Source of the DNA: Fulvimarina sp040239565
GTDB lineage: Bacteria; Pseudomonadota; Alphaproteobacteria; Rhizobiales; Rhizobiaceae
Reading direction: 5' to 3'
DNA length: 64,000 nucleotides
NCBI RefSeq assembly: GCF_040239565.1
Contig: NZ_JBEHWS010000013.1
Coordinates: 1 to 64,000, forward strand
In this document: one piece after another, positions 51,652-61,400 of the stretch
Layout: each line of letters begins with the position of its first letter
How positions within the stretch are numbered: position 1 is the stretch's first letter
Made by a program: the position numbers and the translations under genes
Notes under the pieces: model-generated
Told to the model about the DNA's origin: nothing
Databases searched by the model: none
Seen by the model: only the letters and a program-made list of their open reading frames with translations

Positions 51652-52569
51652 TCACCCGGCATTGGTCGTGCCGATGCCGATCTGCCGACGCAGGGCGAGT
51701 TCGAGGTTTCGGCGCTGTTCATCCGGTGCGACGAGCACGCAGGTCGAACATTTGCTGCCTTCCTTCGAGGTGTAGTATCGGCAGCAACCGCCGCGCGAAC
51801 GATAGGCCCGGCTTGCCAGTGTGTGGTCAGGATCGGCGGGGTCAGGGATTACGACCTCGAAATAATGCATCTGCGAGTTCCGAAGCGGCGAACCATGCTG
51901 TTTGAGGACGGCCAGGGCGTCCTCTCTGGCGATGGACTCGCATTTCAGTTGCCGCCCCGCCTCGAGGAAGACGCCCGCAACGGAATCGCCGACCAGCCGC
52001 CACATGGCTGCGCTTGGCAGGTGGGTTCTTGCGTGAATGACCGAGATGAGCGGCTCGATCTCGCTCTCGATGGAAAGCCGCATGCTTTCTCTCAGACCGT
52101 CGCGATCCGTCAGAGTTTGGCACTTAGGATGGTCATGAAACTCGGGGCGATCCGTCGCGAAGGATGACGACAGGATGCGCCATTCGCTTTTCAGCATGTC
52201 GGCTGTGCGGCCGCGCCGTGTCGCGCTCTCATAGCTGAACCGAAATGCCGACAGCGAGCGCCCCGTACGCGGGAGAAGCCCGGCAAGCAGGAACGGGATG
52301 ACCAGACCCCGTGCCAGGAGACCGGAGAGCGCGCCGATGAGATAGGCAGCCTGCCCCTTGCGATCGAGATCGGGGGTAAAGGCCGCCTGTGCCGTCAGCA
52401 GCTCGTCCAAAAGCGCGGTATCTGCCGCCAGATCGTCGGCACTGCGCCAACCGGGTTCTTGCTCTCCGACATCGATCGGAACCTTGAAACCCAGCTTCCG
52501 TACAAGCGCGAAAACCTCCGAAAGCGGCGAAGCACTCGCCTGGATGGATGCGATGCCGGGGCCCAGCAT
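51652..52569 (-). CDS. FhuF-type ferric siderophore reductase
   Basis: A 305-residue cytoplasmic protein ending in a 2Fe-2S binding motif of the FhuF type: adjacent cysteines in RGGCCRYYTSKEGSKCSTC (pattern C-C-x10-C-x2-C), then VLVAPDEQRRNLE. The N-terminal 230 residues are helical and match the FhuF/IucA-like reductase region only loosely. It should reduce ferric iron from an imported siderophore to release it. The start ATG at 52569 has AGGGCTG before it. Downstream of, and on the same strand as, the PKS/NRPS genes. Its presence is the main evidence that the product binds iron. Confidence 0.82.
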   Translation of the reverse strand: MLGPGIASIQASASPLSEVFALVRKLGFKVPIDVGEQEPGWRSADDLAADTALLDELLTAQAAFTPDLDRKGQAAYLIGALSGLLARGLVIPFLLAGLLPRTGRSLSAFRFSYESATRRGRTADMLKSEWRILSSSFATDRPEFHDHPKCQTLTDRDGLRESMRLSIESEIEPLISVIHARTHLPSAAMWRLVGDSVAGVFLEAGRQLKCESIAREDALAVLKQHGSPLRNSQMHYFEVVIPDPADPDHTLASRAYRSRGGCCRYYTSKEGSKCSTCVLVAPDEQRRNLELALRRQIGIGTTNAG

Positions 52570-53017
52570 CAGCCCTGCCCCGTGACGGTCAAAGCGCCGC
52601 CCGAATGCGGAAAGACCAAAACGATCGGAACGCTGATCCCGGCGTTTCTTGGGCTCGCGCAGCCCCTATCGCGACCGCCGAACATACTCAGGCAGTCCGC
52701 GGCCCGTTGCCAGGAGACCGGACCATATGAACTCCGGTAATCAGACATGGTTTCGAGGGTCCTTCGTGCTTCCTTCCGCCGAAGCCGAGAACCAGAAATG
52801 CTTCATCGAGGTTCGAGGCTTCAGATCGTTTCGTAAAGTTGATTTCACGACTCCACAATAAGCACCTCCAGTTGGCAAACAGGAATCACGCCAAGGATGA
52901 AGCCCTGCCACATCGAGCCAACGGGGACCGAAGGGCCTTTCGGCATTCGCTTTTACGAGCGCGGCGGACACCAATCATCATGCGGCGCGCGGGCTGGGGC
53001 GGCGCGCTCGGCAGTCC
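52570..53017. other. Spacer between thioesterase and siderophore reductase genes
   Basis: About 450 bases with no supported gene. The minus-strand promoter of the reductase should lie in it. Short frames on both strands have no ribosome site or known motif. The local drop in GC near 52770-52870 suggests a regulatory region, but no convincing Fur- or RirA-type box could be identified by eye. Confidence 0.4.
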
Positions 53018-53785
53018 TTACCCAAAGCCCGCACCGCTCTTCAGCAGTGGCGCTGGGGACTTCTGGTGCCCCCCCGTCCGGTTTCCGGGCCAATGCTTCG
53101 CTATCAAATCCGGGATGGCGGAAAGCGCCTTTTCATCCAGTATGTGCCGTCCCTCGATAGAGTGCGTGCTCACCGTACCCGTCACGAAAAGCGACCAGGC
53201 GGACGCCGCATCGCAATTTACGAAATGATCGTCCATCGCCACGTAGGCATCAACGCTGCAAGCGAGCCGCGGTCTGGATTCGTCGGGCCTGTAGGTCTCA
53301 CACAGGCGAAAATCATTGCGCAGTCCCGGCTCGAAAAGCGCCATTGCTTCTTCATTTGCGACGATCTCCGGGTGAAGTCCTCCGAGTTCGTGAAGGGCTC
53401 GAATGAATTCGCGATAGCCCATGGTGTGGAGTGGTTCGCGATCGAGAACCATCCGGTCGGGAGCGTTGCAGCCAAGAATAAAGAAATGCTCGGGCGGTCT
53501 CAGCCCCTGGCTTTGCCATCTGAGCGCGATCTCATAGCCGAGAAGGGCTCCCATCGAGTATCCGAAGACGGCATAGCGGGAATGCGCATATCCCTCCAGT
53601 TCGCGCGAAAGCCTGTCGGCAAGCTCGCCGATATCCTGGGCTGGAGGCTCGGAAAAGCGCGCTTCGCGTCCCGGTAGCGAGACCGCATGAACGTCAAAAT
53701 CTCTCACCGCCTTCTGCCACGGTCGAAACATGGCAGGTCCGATACCCGCAGGCGGCAGGGCGAGAAGGACCGGGCGCGTCGTCAT
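53018..53785 (-). CDS. Type II-like thioesterase of the PKS/NRPS cluster
   Basis: A 255-residue alpha/beta-hydrolase of the GrsT/RifR class. Opening LLALPPAGIGPAMFRPW (oxyanion region), nucleophile Ser in FGYSMGALLGYE (G-x-S-x-G) and EGRHILD with the catalytic histidine near the end. Such enzymes clear misprimed carrier proteins. Because no TE domain is fused to the last NRPS protein here, it may also release the product. It starts 13 bases after the C-T gene stop. ATG at 53785 chosen; an in-frame GTG at 53794 is possible. Confidence 0.9.
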   Translation of the reverse strand: MTTRPVLLALPPAGIGPAMFRPWQKAVRDFDVHAVSLPGREARFSEPPAQDIGELADRLSRELEGYAHSRYAVFGYSMGALLGYEIALRWQSQGLRPPEHFFILGCNAPDRMVLDREPLHTMGYREFIRALHELGGLHPEIVANEEAMALFEPGLRNDFRLCETYRPDESRPRLACSVDAYVAMDDHFVNCDAASAWSLFVTGTVSTHSIEGRHILDEKALSAIPDLIAKHWPGNRTGGHQKSPAPLLKSGAGFG

Positions 53786-53798
53786 CACATGCACTCGT

Positions 53799-55472
53799 TC
53801 AGATCTCTATGTCGACATAGTTCGTGTCTGCCGCGTTAGCCGCCCGCAGCTCATCGATATGAGAGGCCAGATCGGCAAGGTGTGGATGGTCGAAAACCGC
53901 GCGAACCGGAATCGCGATGCTAAATTCGCTTCGCAGGCGACTGACGATCCGGGCAGCCAGCAGCGAATGACCGCCGAGTTCGAAGAAATCCGTCGCACGG
54001 TTGACGGGACCGCATTTGAGAACTTCCGTAAAAGCCCTTGCGACGGCGGCCTCCGTGTCGGTGGCGATGGGCGTTGCCGATGGTGCGGCATTTGCCGGGA
54101 GAAACCATTCGGTCGGATCATCGATCGTGTCCGCTATCACCTTGGGTGCGGCAGTGGTCCTCATATGTTCGGCAAGGTTGCTTTCCGGCTCCTGCGCGAA
54201 GCGTTCAAGAGCTGCTCCGATGCTCTTCAGGAGTTCGTCGAGGTCGGAGCACGGCAGGCAATCCGACCCCGCCAGCAAATGAAGCGAGTTTGCTTCCGGT
54301 CGCGCCCAGATCGTCAGAGAAAAATGCGTCCGCTCGTCGAAATCGACATTCTCGACCCGGAATGGGAGGGAGTCGATCCGCGATCCGCCGCCATGAAAAT
54401 TCTCGACGACCAGAAGCGTATCGAACAATCCGCCACCACGGCCCTGAATTTGCGAGAGCGGCACATGATGGTGATCGAGCGTTTCGGCCTGTTGCATCTG
54501 CAACCCCGTTAGCCAATCGCCAACAGGCAGGTCGGGAGCCAGACGAACGCGCACGGGCAGCGTGTTGATGAACAGGCCTATCATCGTGGTAGCGCCAGCA
54601 AGATCGGAAGGGCGTCCGGATACGGTCGTTCCGAAAACAATGTCGTTCCGACCGGCCGCCCGCGCCATCACGAGACCGAGCGCGCCCTGCAGAAGCGTGC
54701 TAATGGTCAGGCTACGACAGGAGCAAAGATGCTTCAAACGCGCGTGAAGGCTGTCAGAGCAGCTCCATGAGCGCCGTTCGAACGCGTCGCCGCCAGACTT
54801 CGAGGCAAGCGCAGCCTTCTTCTCATAGCCTGCAAGGTACTCCTGCCAGAACTGGTTTGATGTGTTTCCGTCACGCGATTTCAGCCAGCCGATATAGTCG
54901 GCATATGGCGGCGGAGACGTAAGCGGCAGATTGGCAATGCCGGTCTCGCGGCAATAGAGCCGCATAATCTCGTCGAGCAACTGGCGCACCGACCAGCCGT
55001 CCAGAATGATGTGATGATAGCTCACATGCAGGATGGATCGCTCGGCGCCGAGGTTGATCCATTGCACGCGCAGTTGCGATGGCCGCCGCAGGTCGAACGG
55101 CATTTCGCGCGTTCTTGCGAACAGCTCGCGGAGTGCCATGCTCTCAGTTTGCGTTCTATCGGACCAGTCGAGTTGATGCCATTCGAGCGGCACTTTCTTG
55201 AAGACGATCTGGAACGGCTCGTCTCGCTCTTCCCAGAAGAATGCCGTTCTGAGAACCGGATGGCGGTCCACAGCGCTCTGCCAGGCGCGCCGAAGCGCGT
55301 CGGTGTCGACTGGTCCGGTGATCATCTGTGCGGTCTGCGGAACGTAGACGCCTGTCTCGCCTTCCGAGAGGGCGTGATAGAGAATGCCGCTCTGCATGGG
55401 CGAAAGCGGATAGATATCCGCAATATTCCTGCGATCCGTCACGGAGGACGAGCTGGATTTGTGTTCTGTCAC
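53799..55472 (-). CDS. Stand-alone NRPS condensation-thiolation (C-T) protein
   Basis: A 557-residue two-domain protein. The condensation domain (about 15-440) has YPLSPMQSGIL (C1 motif), the intact active site YHHIILDGWS (HHxxxDG at 153-159), and FGTTVSGRP/GLFINTLPVRV. The carrier domain near the C-terminus has FFELGGHSLLAARI with the phosphopantetheine serine. There is no adenylation domain, so the carrier must be loaded in trans or act without its own amino acid. Start: GTG at 55472, with GGGGAGG seven bases upstream, overlapping the end of the big NRPS gene. Confidence 0.93.
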   Translation of the reverse strand: MTEHKSSSSSVTDRRNIADIYPLSPMQSGILYHALSEGETGVYVPQTAQMITGPVDTDALRRAWQSAVDRHPVLRTAFFWEERDEPFQIVFKKVPLEWHQLDWSDRTQTESMALRELFARTREMPFDLRRPSQLRVQWINLGAERSILHVSYHHIILDGWSVRQLLDEIMRLYCRETGIANLPLTSPPPYADYIGWLKSRDGNTSNQFWQEYLAGYEKKAALASKSGGDAFERRSWSCSDSLHARLKHLCSCRSLTISTLLQGALGLVMARAAGRNDIVFGTTVSGRPSDLAGATTMIGLFINTLPVRVRLAPDLPVGDWLTGLQMQQAETLDHHHVPLSQIQGRGGGLFDTLLVVENFHGGGSRIDSLPFRVENVDFDERTHFSLTIWARPEANSLHLLAGSDCLPCSDLDELLKSIGAALERFAQEPESNLAEHMRTTAAPKVIADTIDDPTEWFLPANAAPSATPIATDTEAAVARAFTEVLKCGPVNRATDFFELGGHSLLAARIVSRLRSEFSIAIPVRAVFDHPHLADLASHIDELRAANAADTNYVDIEI

Positions 55473-55473
55473 G

Positions 55474-58400
55474 TCAGAGCCTCCCCAACAGGTCTTCGAG
55501 TTCGATCGCATCGATGTCCATGTGCCTGAAGTCGGACGGCGTGTGTCCGTCTTCGTCGGAACGGGTCACCAGTTCGATTAGTGCGCCAAGGCGGTCGACG
55601 AAGCGCTCGGAAAGCGTCTTGATCGTGCTTTGCCGATGCAGTGCGCCGGAATAGGCCCAGCTCAAACGCAATTCCTTGTCGGCAATGATCGCATTGACGT
55701 CGATGAGCACGCCGCGATCATTGTCCGCCCCCCGCGCAGGCCCGGGCCTTTCACGCGCACGAGAAAACGGCGCGCCTGCCGGGAAGAGATTGTCGATCTG
55801 GCCGAGATAGTTGAACCTCAGGTCCGAAATCTCCTCGAGACTGGGCAAGGCCGCGCCGCGAAGATGGCGCAACACGCCGTAGCCGCCGCCCTCCTGCGGC
55901 GTCCGCCGCATGCTTTCCTTGACGCCCAGAAGCATTGTGCGGATATCCGTCCGCGCTTCCACCAGCAGCGGATAGAAGGCGGTGAACCAGCCAACGGTGC
56001 GATGAAGATCGTTCGCTTCTGGCAATGGGATCCGTCCGTGACCCTCGAGAATGATGCGCAGGCGCTGCATGCGCCAAACATCGCTTGCCGCGCCGAGCAG
56101 CGCGCAGACGAGGAGTTCGTCGATTCTCACCGGATAATTCGTCAGCGCGTCGGACAGCAGCGTCCGCGTCAGGTCCGGACCAATTCGAGTTTCGACAAGC
56201 TCCGTATCGGCGACCAGATTGGAGCCGCCGGGATAGTCGCTCGGAAATGCGTCGGCATCCGCTTCGCAAAGTTCTGCCCAATAGGCGAGTTCGCCATCGA
56301 AACGGCTGGTTCGCGCGAGCGCTTCCGACCAGTTGCCGAAAGCCGAACTCGGTTGCGGACTGTTCCAGGTTTCCCCGTTTTCCGCTGCTTCGAAGATCGT
56401 AGCGAGATCATCGAGGAGAATGCGCCAGGAAACGCCGTCGACGACGAGATGATGAGCGGCGATGCCAAGGCGCTGTTCTCCCCCTTCGATATCGATGAGC
56501 GCGGCGCCCCAGAGCGGTCCGTCCGACAGATTGAAGCCTTGCTGAAGCTCGGCCATGGCGGACTGGATCGCCTGCTCAAGATCCGACGTGCTGCAGTCGA
56601 TCTCTCTGAGTGTCGGCTTCGCGGCATCCTTTTGGCAGGTCTGGACCCAATCGCCGGCCTCCTTCTCGAAACGGCTTCCGAGAACCGGATGAGCATCCTG
56701 CAATTGCGCGATCGCGGCCTGAACCATTTCAGCGCCCAGGCGCCGCGCGGGGACGAGGAGGACGGATTGGTTCCAATGAGCCGGCGCAGCGAAATCCTGC
56801 TCGAAGAACCATCGCTGGGCGGGGCCGAGCGGCGCCCTCTCAGGCGCGTCGGCCAAATCGACCGGACTTTCCGCGCTGGTCTCGATCGACGCGGCAAGCG
56901 CATCGAGCACCGGATACTGAAAAAGCTGGCGCGGTGAGATGGCGATATTCTCCCGCCTTGCGCGGGCCACAACCTGAATTGCGAGAATCGAGTCGCCACC
57001 AAGCGCGAAGAAGCTGTCGTCGCGGAAAATTTCCGTGCGGCCGAGGAGATCGCGCCAGATCGCCGCCATGCGTTTTTCAATGTCTGTTGAAGGCAGGCGC
57101 GCGTCGGGTTCGGCCGAGTGGAGCGGTGTCTGAAGAATCGGATCGGGTAAAGCCTTGCGATCAAGCTTGCCGTTCGGCAGGCGCGGCATCTTCTCGAGAC
57201 AAAGGAAAAGCGTCGGTACGAGATAATGTGGAAGACCTGCCGCGACATGGGCGGCAAGTTCCTGCCGCGAAAGGGATGTCGGCGTTTCTACCCAGGCTGC
57301 GAGCCGCGCGTGGTTGCTCTCGTCTCGCCAGGCATCGACGACAGCGGCAGAAATCTGCGGATGCTGCTGAAGTACCGATTCAACCTCGCCCGGTTCGATC
57401 CGAAATCCGCTTACCTTGATCTGCCGATCGGCCCGCCCGAGAAAATCGATATTGCCGTCGCAGCGATATCGCCCTCGATCGCCGCTGCGATAAAGAACGG
57501 CATGCGCTGGATCGCGGGAGAACGGATTGGGCAGAAAGCGCTCAGCCGTGAGACCTGGACGAGCGTGATAGCCGCGCGTGACGCCGGCTCCCGAGAGATA
57601 GATCTCTCCAGGCATGCCGATCGGCACCTGCTGCATGTTTCCGTCGAGAACGAAGATTTTCGTGTTCTCGACAGGCCTGCCAAGATGGATCGGCTGTCCC
57701 GGTGCATCGACTATGCTGCCACTGGAAAACGTCGTGTCCTCGGATGGTCCGTAAAGCGCATGCAGGGTATGAACGGCAGGGTCGGAAAGGACCCTGTCCG
57801 CCAGCGCCGCCGGCAGCGCCTCCCCGGCAAGACAGATTGTGCCGGCCTTCTTCGGCAGCGGCCCGAATCCAAGCAATTCGGTGATCGCAGTGGGAACCGT
57901 ATTGATCAGAGTGATCTCGTCGGCGAAGGGCGCATCTGGCAGCTCAAACAGATCATCGAGTACATAGAGTCGTCCACCTGCTGCGAGGGTGACGAAAATC
58001 TCGAAGACGGACAGGTCGAAACAGACCGACGTCGCGGCCAGCACGCCGGAAAGCTGCTGGTCGTCGAATGTGGCAAGTCCCCATCGTGCCAGTTCGGCCG
58101 CGTTGCCATGCTCTATACAGACACCTTTCGGGATGCCCGTCGAACCCGATGTGTAGATAATATAGGCCAGATCTCTGGCGCTGATCTCCGCCTTGGAGGC
58201 GAATGTCTCTTCGCCGGATGGCGAGTTGGCTGCCCCTGCGAGGACCGGTATCGGATCGAGAAGCGGCACGCTTTCAAAGCCGGCGAAAGAACTATCGGTC
58301 AGCACCATCGACAACGAGGCGTCGGACGCCACGAATTCGATGCGCTCCCGTGGATAATTGGGATCGAGCGGAACATAGGCCGCTCCCGTCTTGAGAACGG

Positions 58401-61400
58401 CGAAAATGGTCGCGATGAGATCGACGCTTCGCGGCAGGCAGATTCCGATCCGGTCACCGCGCCTGACACCGAGCTTTACGAGATGCCGGGCGAGATGTTC
58501 GGCGCGGATATCGAGTTCGCGGTAGGAGAGCGATCGGTGGCGATCGGAGACGGCGATTTTATCCGGAACACGCGCAGCGCTGCGCTCGAAGAAGCCGTGC
58601 AAAGTTTGCGTGGTTCCTTCGGTCGTCCGCGAGGTATCGTTCCACGTTTCGAGCTGACGCAGCTGGCTTTCGGACAGGAGCGAAAGCTGGGCTATGGGCG
58701 TTTCCGGCTGGTTGAGAAGCACTGACAGGAATGTCGAGAAACTGTCGGCGAGATTGTCGATCGTATCGGGCAGGAAGAGATCCGTCCGATAGATCAGCGT
58801 GCAGTCCAGGCGATCGGAACGCTGGCGGACATCGAGGGTGAGATCCACCTTCGACGTGCCCTGCGGCAGTGTTACGGTTTCGCATACCAGTCCATGCGGG
58901 CAGTGGAGCGTTTCGCCCTCGTCGGTCTGCCACGTGAACATGGCCTGGAATACCGGATTATGGCTCCAGGTTCGTGGTATCTCGAGTTCATCGACGATGC
59001 GCTCGAAGGGGACGTTCTGATTGTTGAATGCTTCGAGCATTCTCTCGCGAACAGCTGATACCTGCGCAGCAAAACTCTTCTCGCCAACGTGCGGCAGGCG
59101 AAGCGCGAGCGTGTTGACGAACATGCCGACCACGTCTTCGAGCGCCCTGTGCGGGCGCTGCGAGATCGGGGTCCCGATCACCACTTCCTCACTGTCGCTG
59201 AAACGGGAAAGCAGCACGGCGAAGGCCGACAGAGCCAACATATATGGCGTCGCGTTGAGCTTCAGCGCGGCATTCTGCAACAGCGAAGTCGTCTCTGGAT
59301 CGATCTGGAAAGCCCGACTTGCTCCGGAAAAGTTATGTTCGGTTCCACGAGGAAAGTCCGTCGGCAGTTCCAGAAGCGGTGGGGCATCACGCAGCCTCTC
59401 GCGCCAGAAGGCAATCTCGCCATCGAAATCCTGCTGACGCTGCCACGCGGCGAAGTCGCCGTAGCGCAGAGTGAGTTGCGGCAGGGCTTCGTCATCCGAA
59501 GGGTTTGCCAGCGCGTCGTAGATATGCGTGGCATCGCGCATCAGCAGCTTCACCGACTGGGCATCGGCGACGATGTGATGAACGACAAGAAGCGCGACAT
59601 GATCTTCGGCGCCGAGCGAAAAGAGATGAACCCGGAAGCTGGGGCCGCTTTCGAGATCGAAGACAGTCGCGGCGGCGGTGGTGAGCTCAGCATCGAGGCA
59701 TTCAGGCGATATCGAGCGCCGATCGAACTCTGGCTTCACCTCCGGCAGGACCACAATCCGTGGCTGTCCATCCGTCGCTACGAAACAGGTGCGCAGCGCC
59801 TCGTGGCGCTCGGCCAGTTTGCCGAAGGCGGCGCGCAGCCGAGCCTCATCCAGCCTGCCCTTCAGTCGGACCGCAGCGGAGACATTGTAAAACGCGCTTT
59901 CGGGTTCGAGCTGAGTGAGGGTCCAGAGCCGTTGCTGGGCAAAGGAGAGCGGTGGGCTCACACCCTCCGGCAGCGGCAGGACGAATGCCTGACCGCCGTC
60001 CTGAACGCGCGATTGCGCATCGAGGGCGGCGGTAAAATCTCTCAAGCGTGGAAATTCGAACAGTTTGCGAAGATTGTCTTTGCCGCCGAACCCTGCGGGA
60101 AGCCGCGCCAGCATGCGCATTGCGAGCAGCGAATGGCCGCCGAGCTTGAAGAAATCGTCATGGGCGCTGATGGTTTCGACGCTCAAGACCTGTCGCCAGG
60201 CCTCCGCGACATCGCTTTCAAGGCCGGGTTCGGGCGCGACAGCCGCCGCCTGCTCGATCTCGGCGAGCGCGGACAAGGCGCCGCGATCGATCTTGCCGTT
60301 CGCCAGCTGCGGAAGGCGCTCGACCAGATGCCACAGTGTCGGGACCATGTGGGAGGGAAGGATCGTCGAAAGCTCGCGGCGCAGCGCGGCGCTTTCCTGT
60401 TGTGCCCCGTCCTGAAGTTCCACGAATGCGGCAAGCTGCCGGTCGGCACCCTTCGTGACGCTCACGGCGGCCTTCGACACGCCTGAGAGCTGCTCGATAT
60501 TGTGCTCGATCTCGCCAATCTCGATGCGGAGGCCCCGAATCTTTACCTGATGATCGAAGCGGCCGCGGAATTCCATGATGCCGTCGCGTCGGCTGACCAC
60601 GCGATCGCCGGTCCGGTAGAGACGCGCACCCTCAACGCCGGAAAAAGCATCCGGCACATATCGCTCGCCCGTCTGGCCGGGACGTCCATAATAGCCACGG
60701 GTCACGCCCGTCCCGCCGATATAGAGTTCACCCGATAGCCCAGGCGGGCGCAGCCTCTGGGCGCGATCGAGGATGGAGCATCGCGTGTTCGGCATGGATC
60801 GGCCGATCGGTACGATGCCGCTGCGATAGCCATCACCGTGCAGGGCGATCTCGGTGGAAAATACCGTATCCTCGGACGGACCGTAGAAATTATAGATCTT
60901 GAGTGCCGGATAGTCGTGACGCAGTTTCTCGACCAACGAGGCAGGAAGCGGTTCACCGCAGAACGTCGCCGTCGTGACGGAAGGCGGCAATTCATGGTCT
61001 TCCAGAAATTCCTGCATCAGGCTGGGCACGGTATTGACGGCCGTGATCGCGATTTCCTCGCCGAGGGCGGACAGCGAAAGGAAATGATCGGCGACAGCCA
61101 GGGCTCCGCCCATGACGACCGGCGCATAAAGCTCGAAGATCGACAGATCGAAACTGATCGATGTGGGGACGAGCATGCAGGCAAGGTCGTCTGCGGTAAA
61201 CCGCTCTTTCGCCCAATGCATGAAGGCGACAACGTTGCGGTGTTCGACCGATACGCCCTTTGGGCGCCCCGTCGAGCCGGACGTATAGATCACATAGGCA
61301 AGGCTGTCGTCGCGCACGACAGGCAGGACGGCATCGGCAGCGTCGGGCAGAGCGGCTAGATCGATGACCGTCAGCGAATGCGCCGCAGCGAAAGCCGGTA

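Noticed and set aside
53066..53677. 203-residue plus-strand frame opposite the thioesterase
   Set aside because: Shadow of the thioesterase gene, which has the GYSMG nucleophile and the terminal histidine motif.
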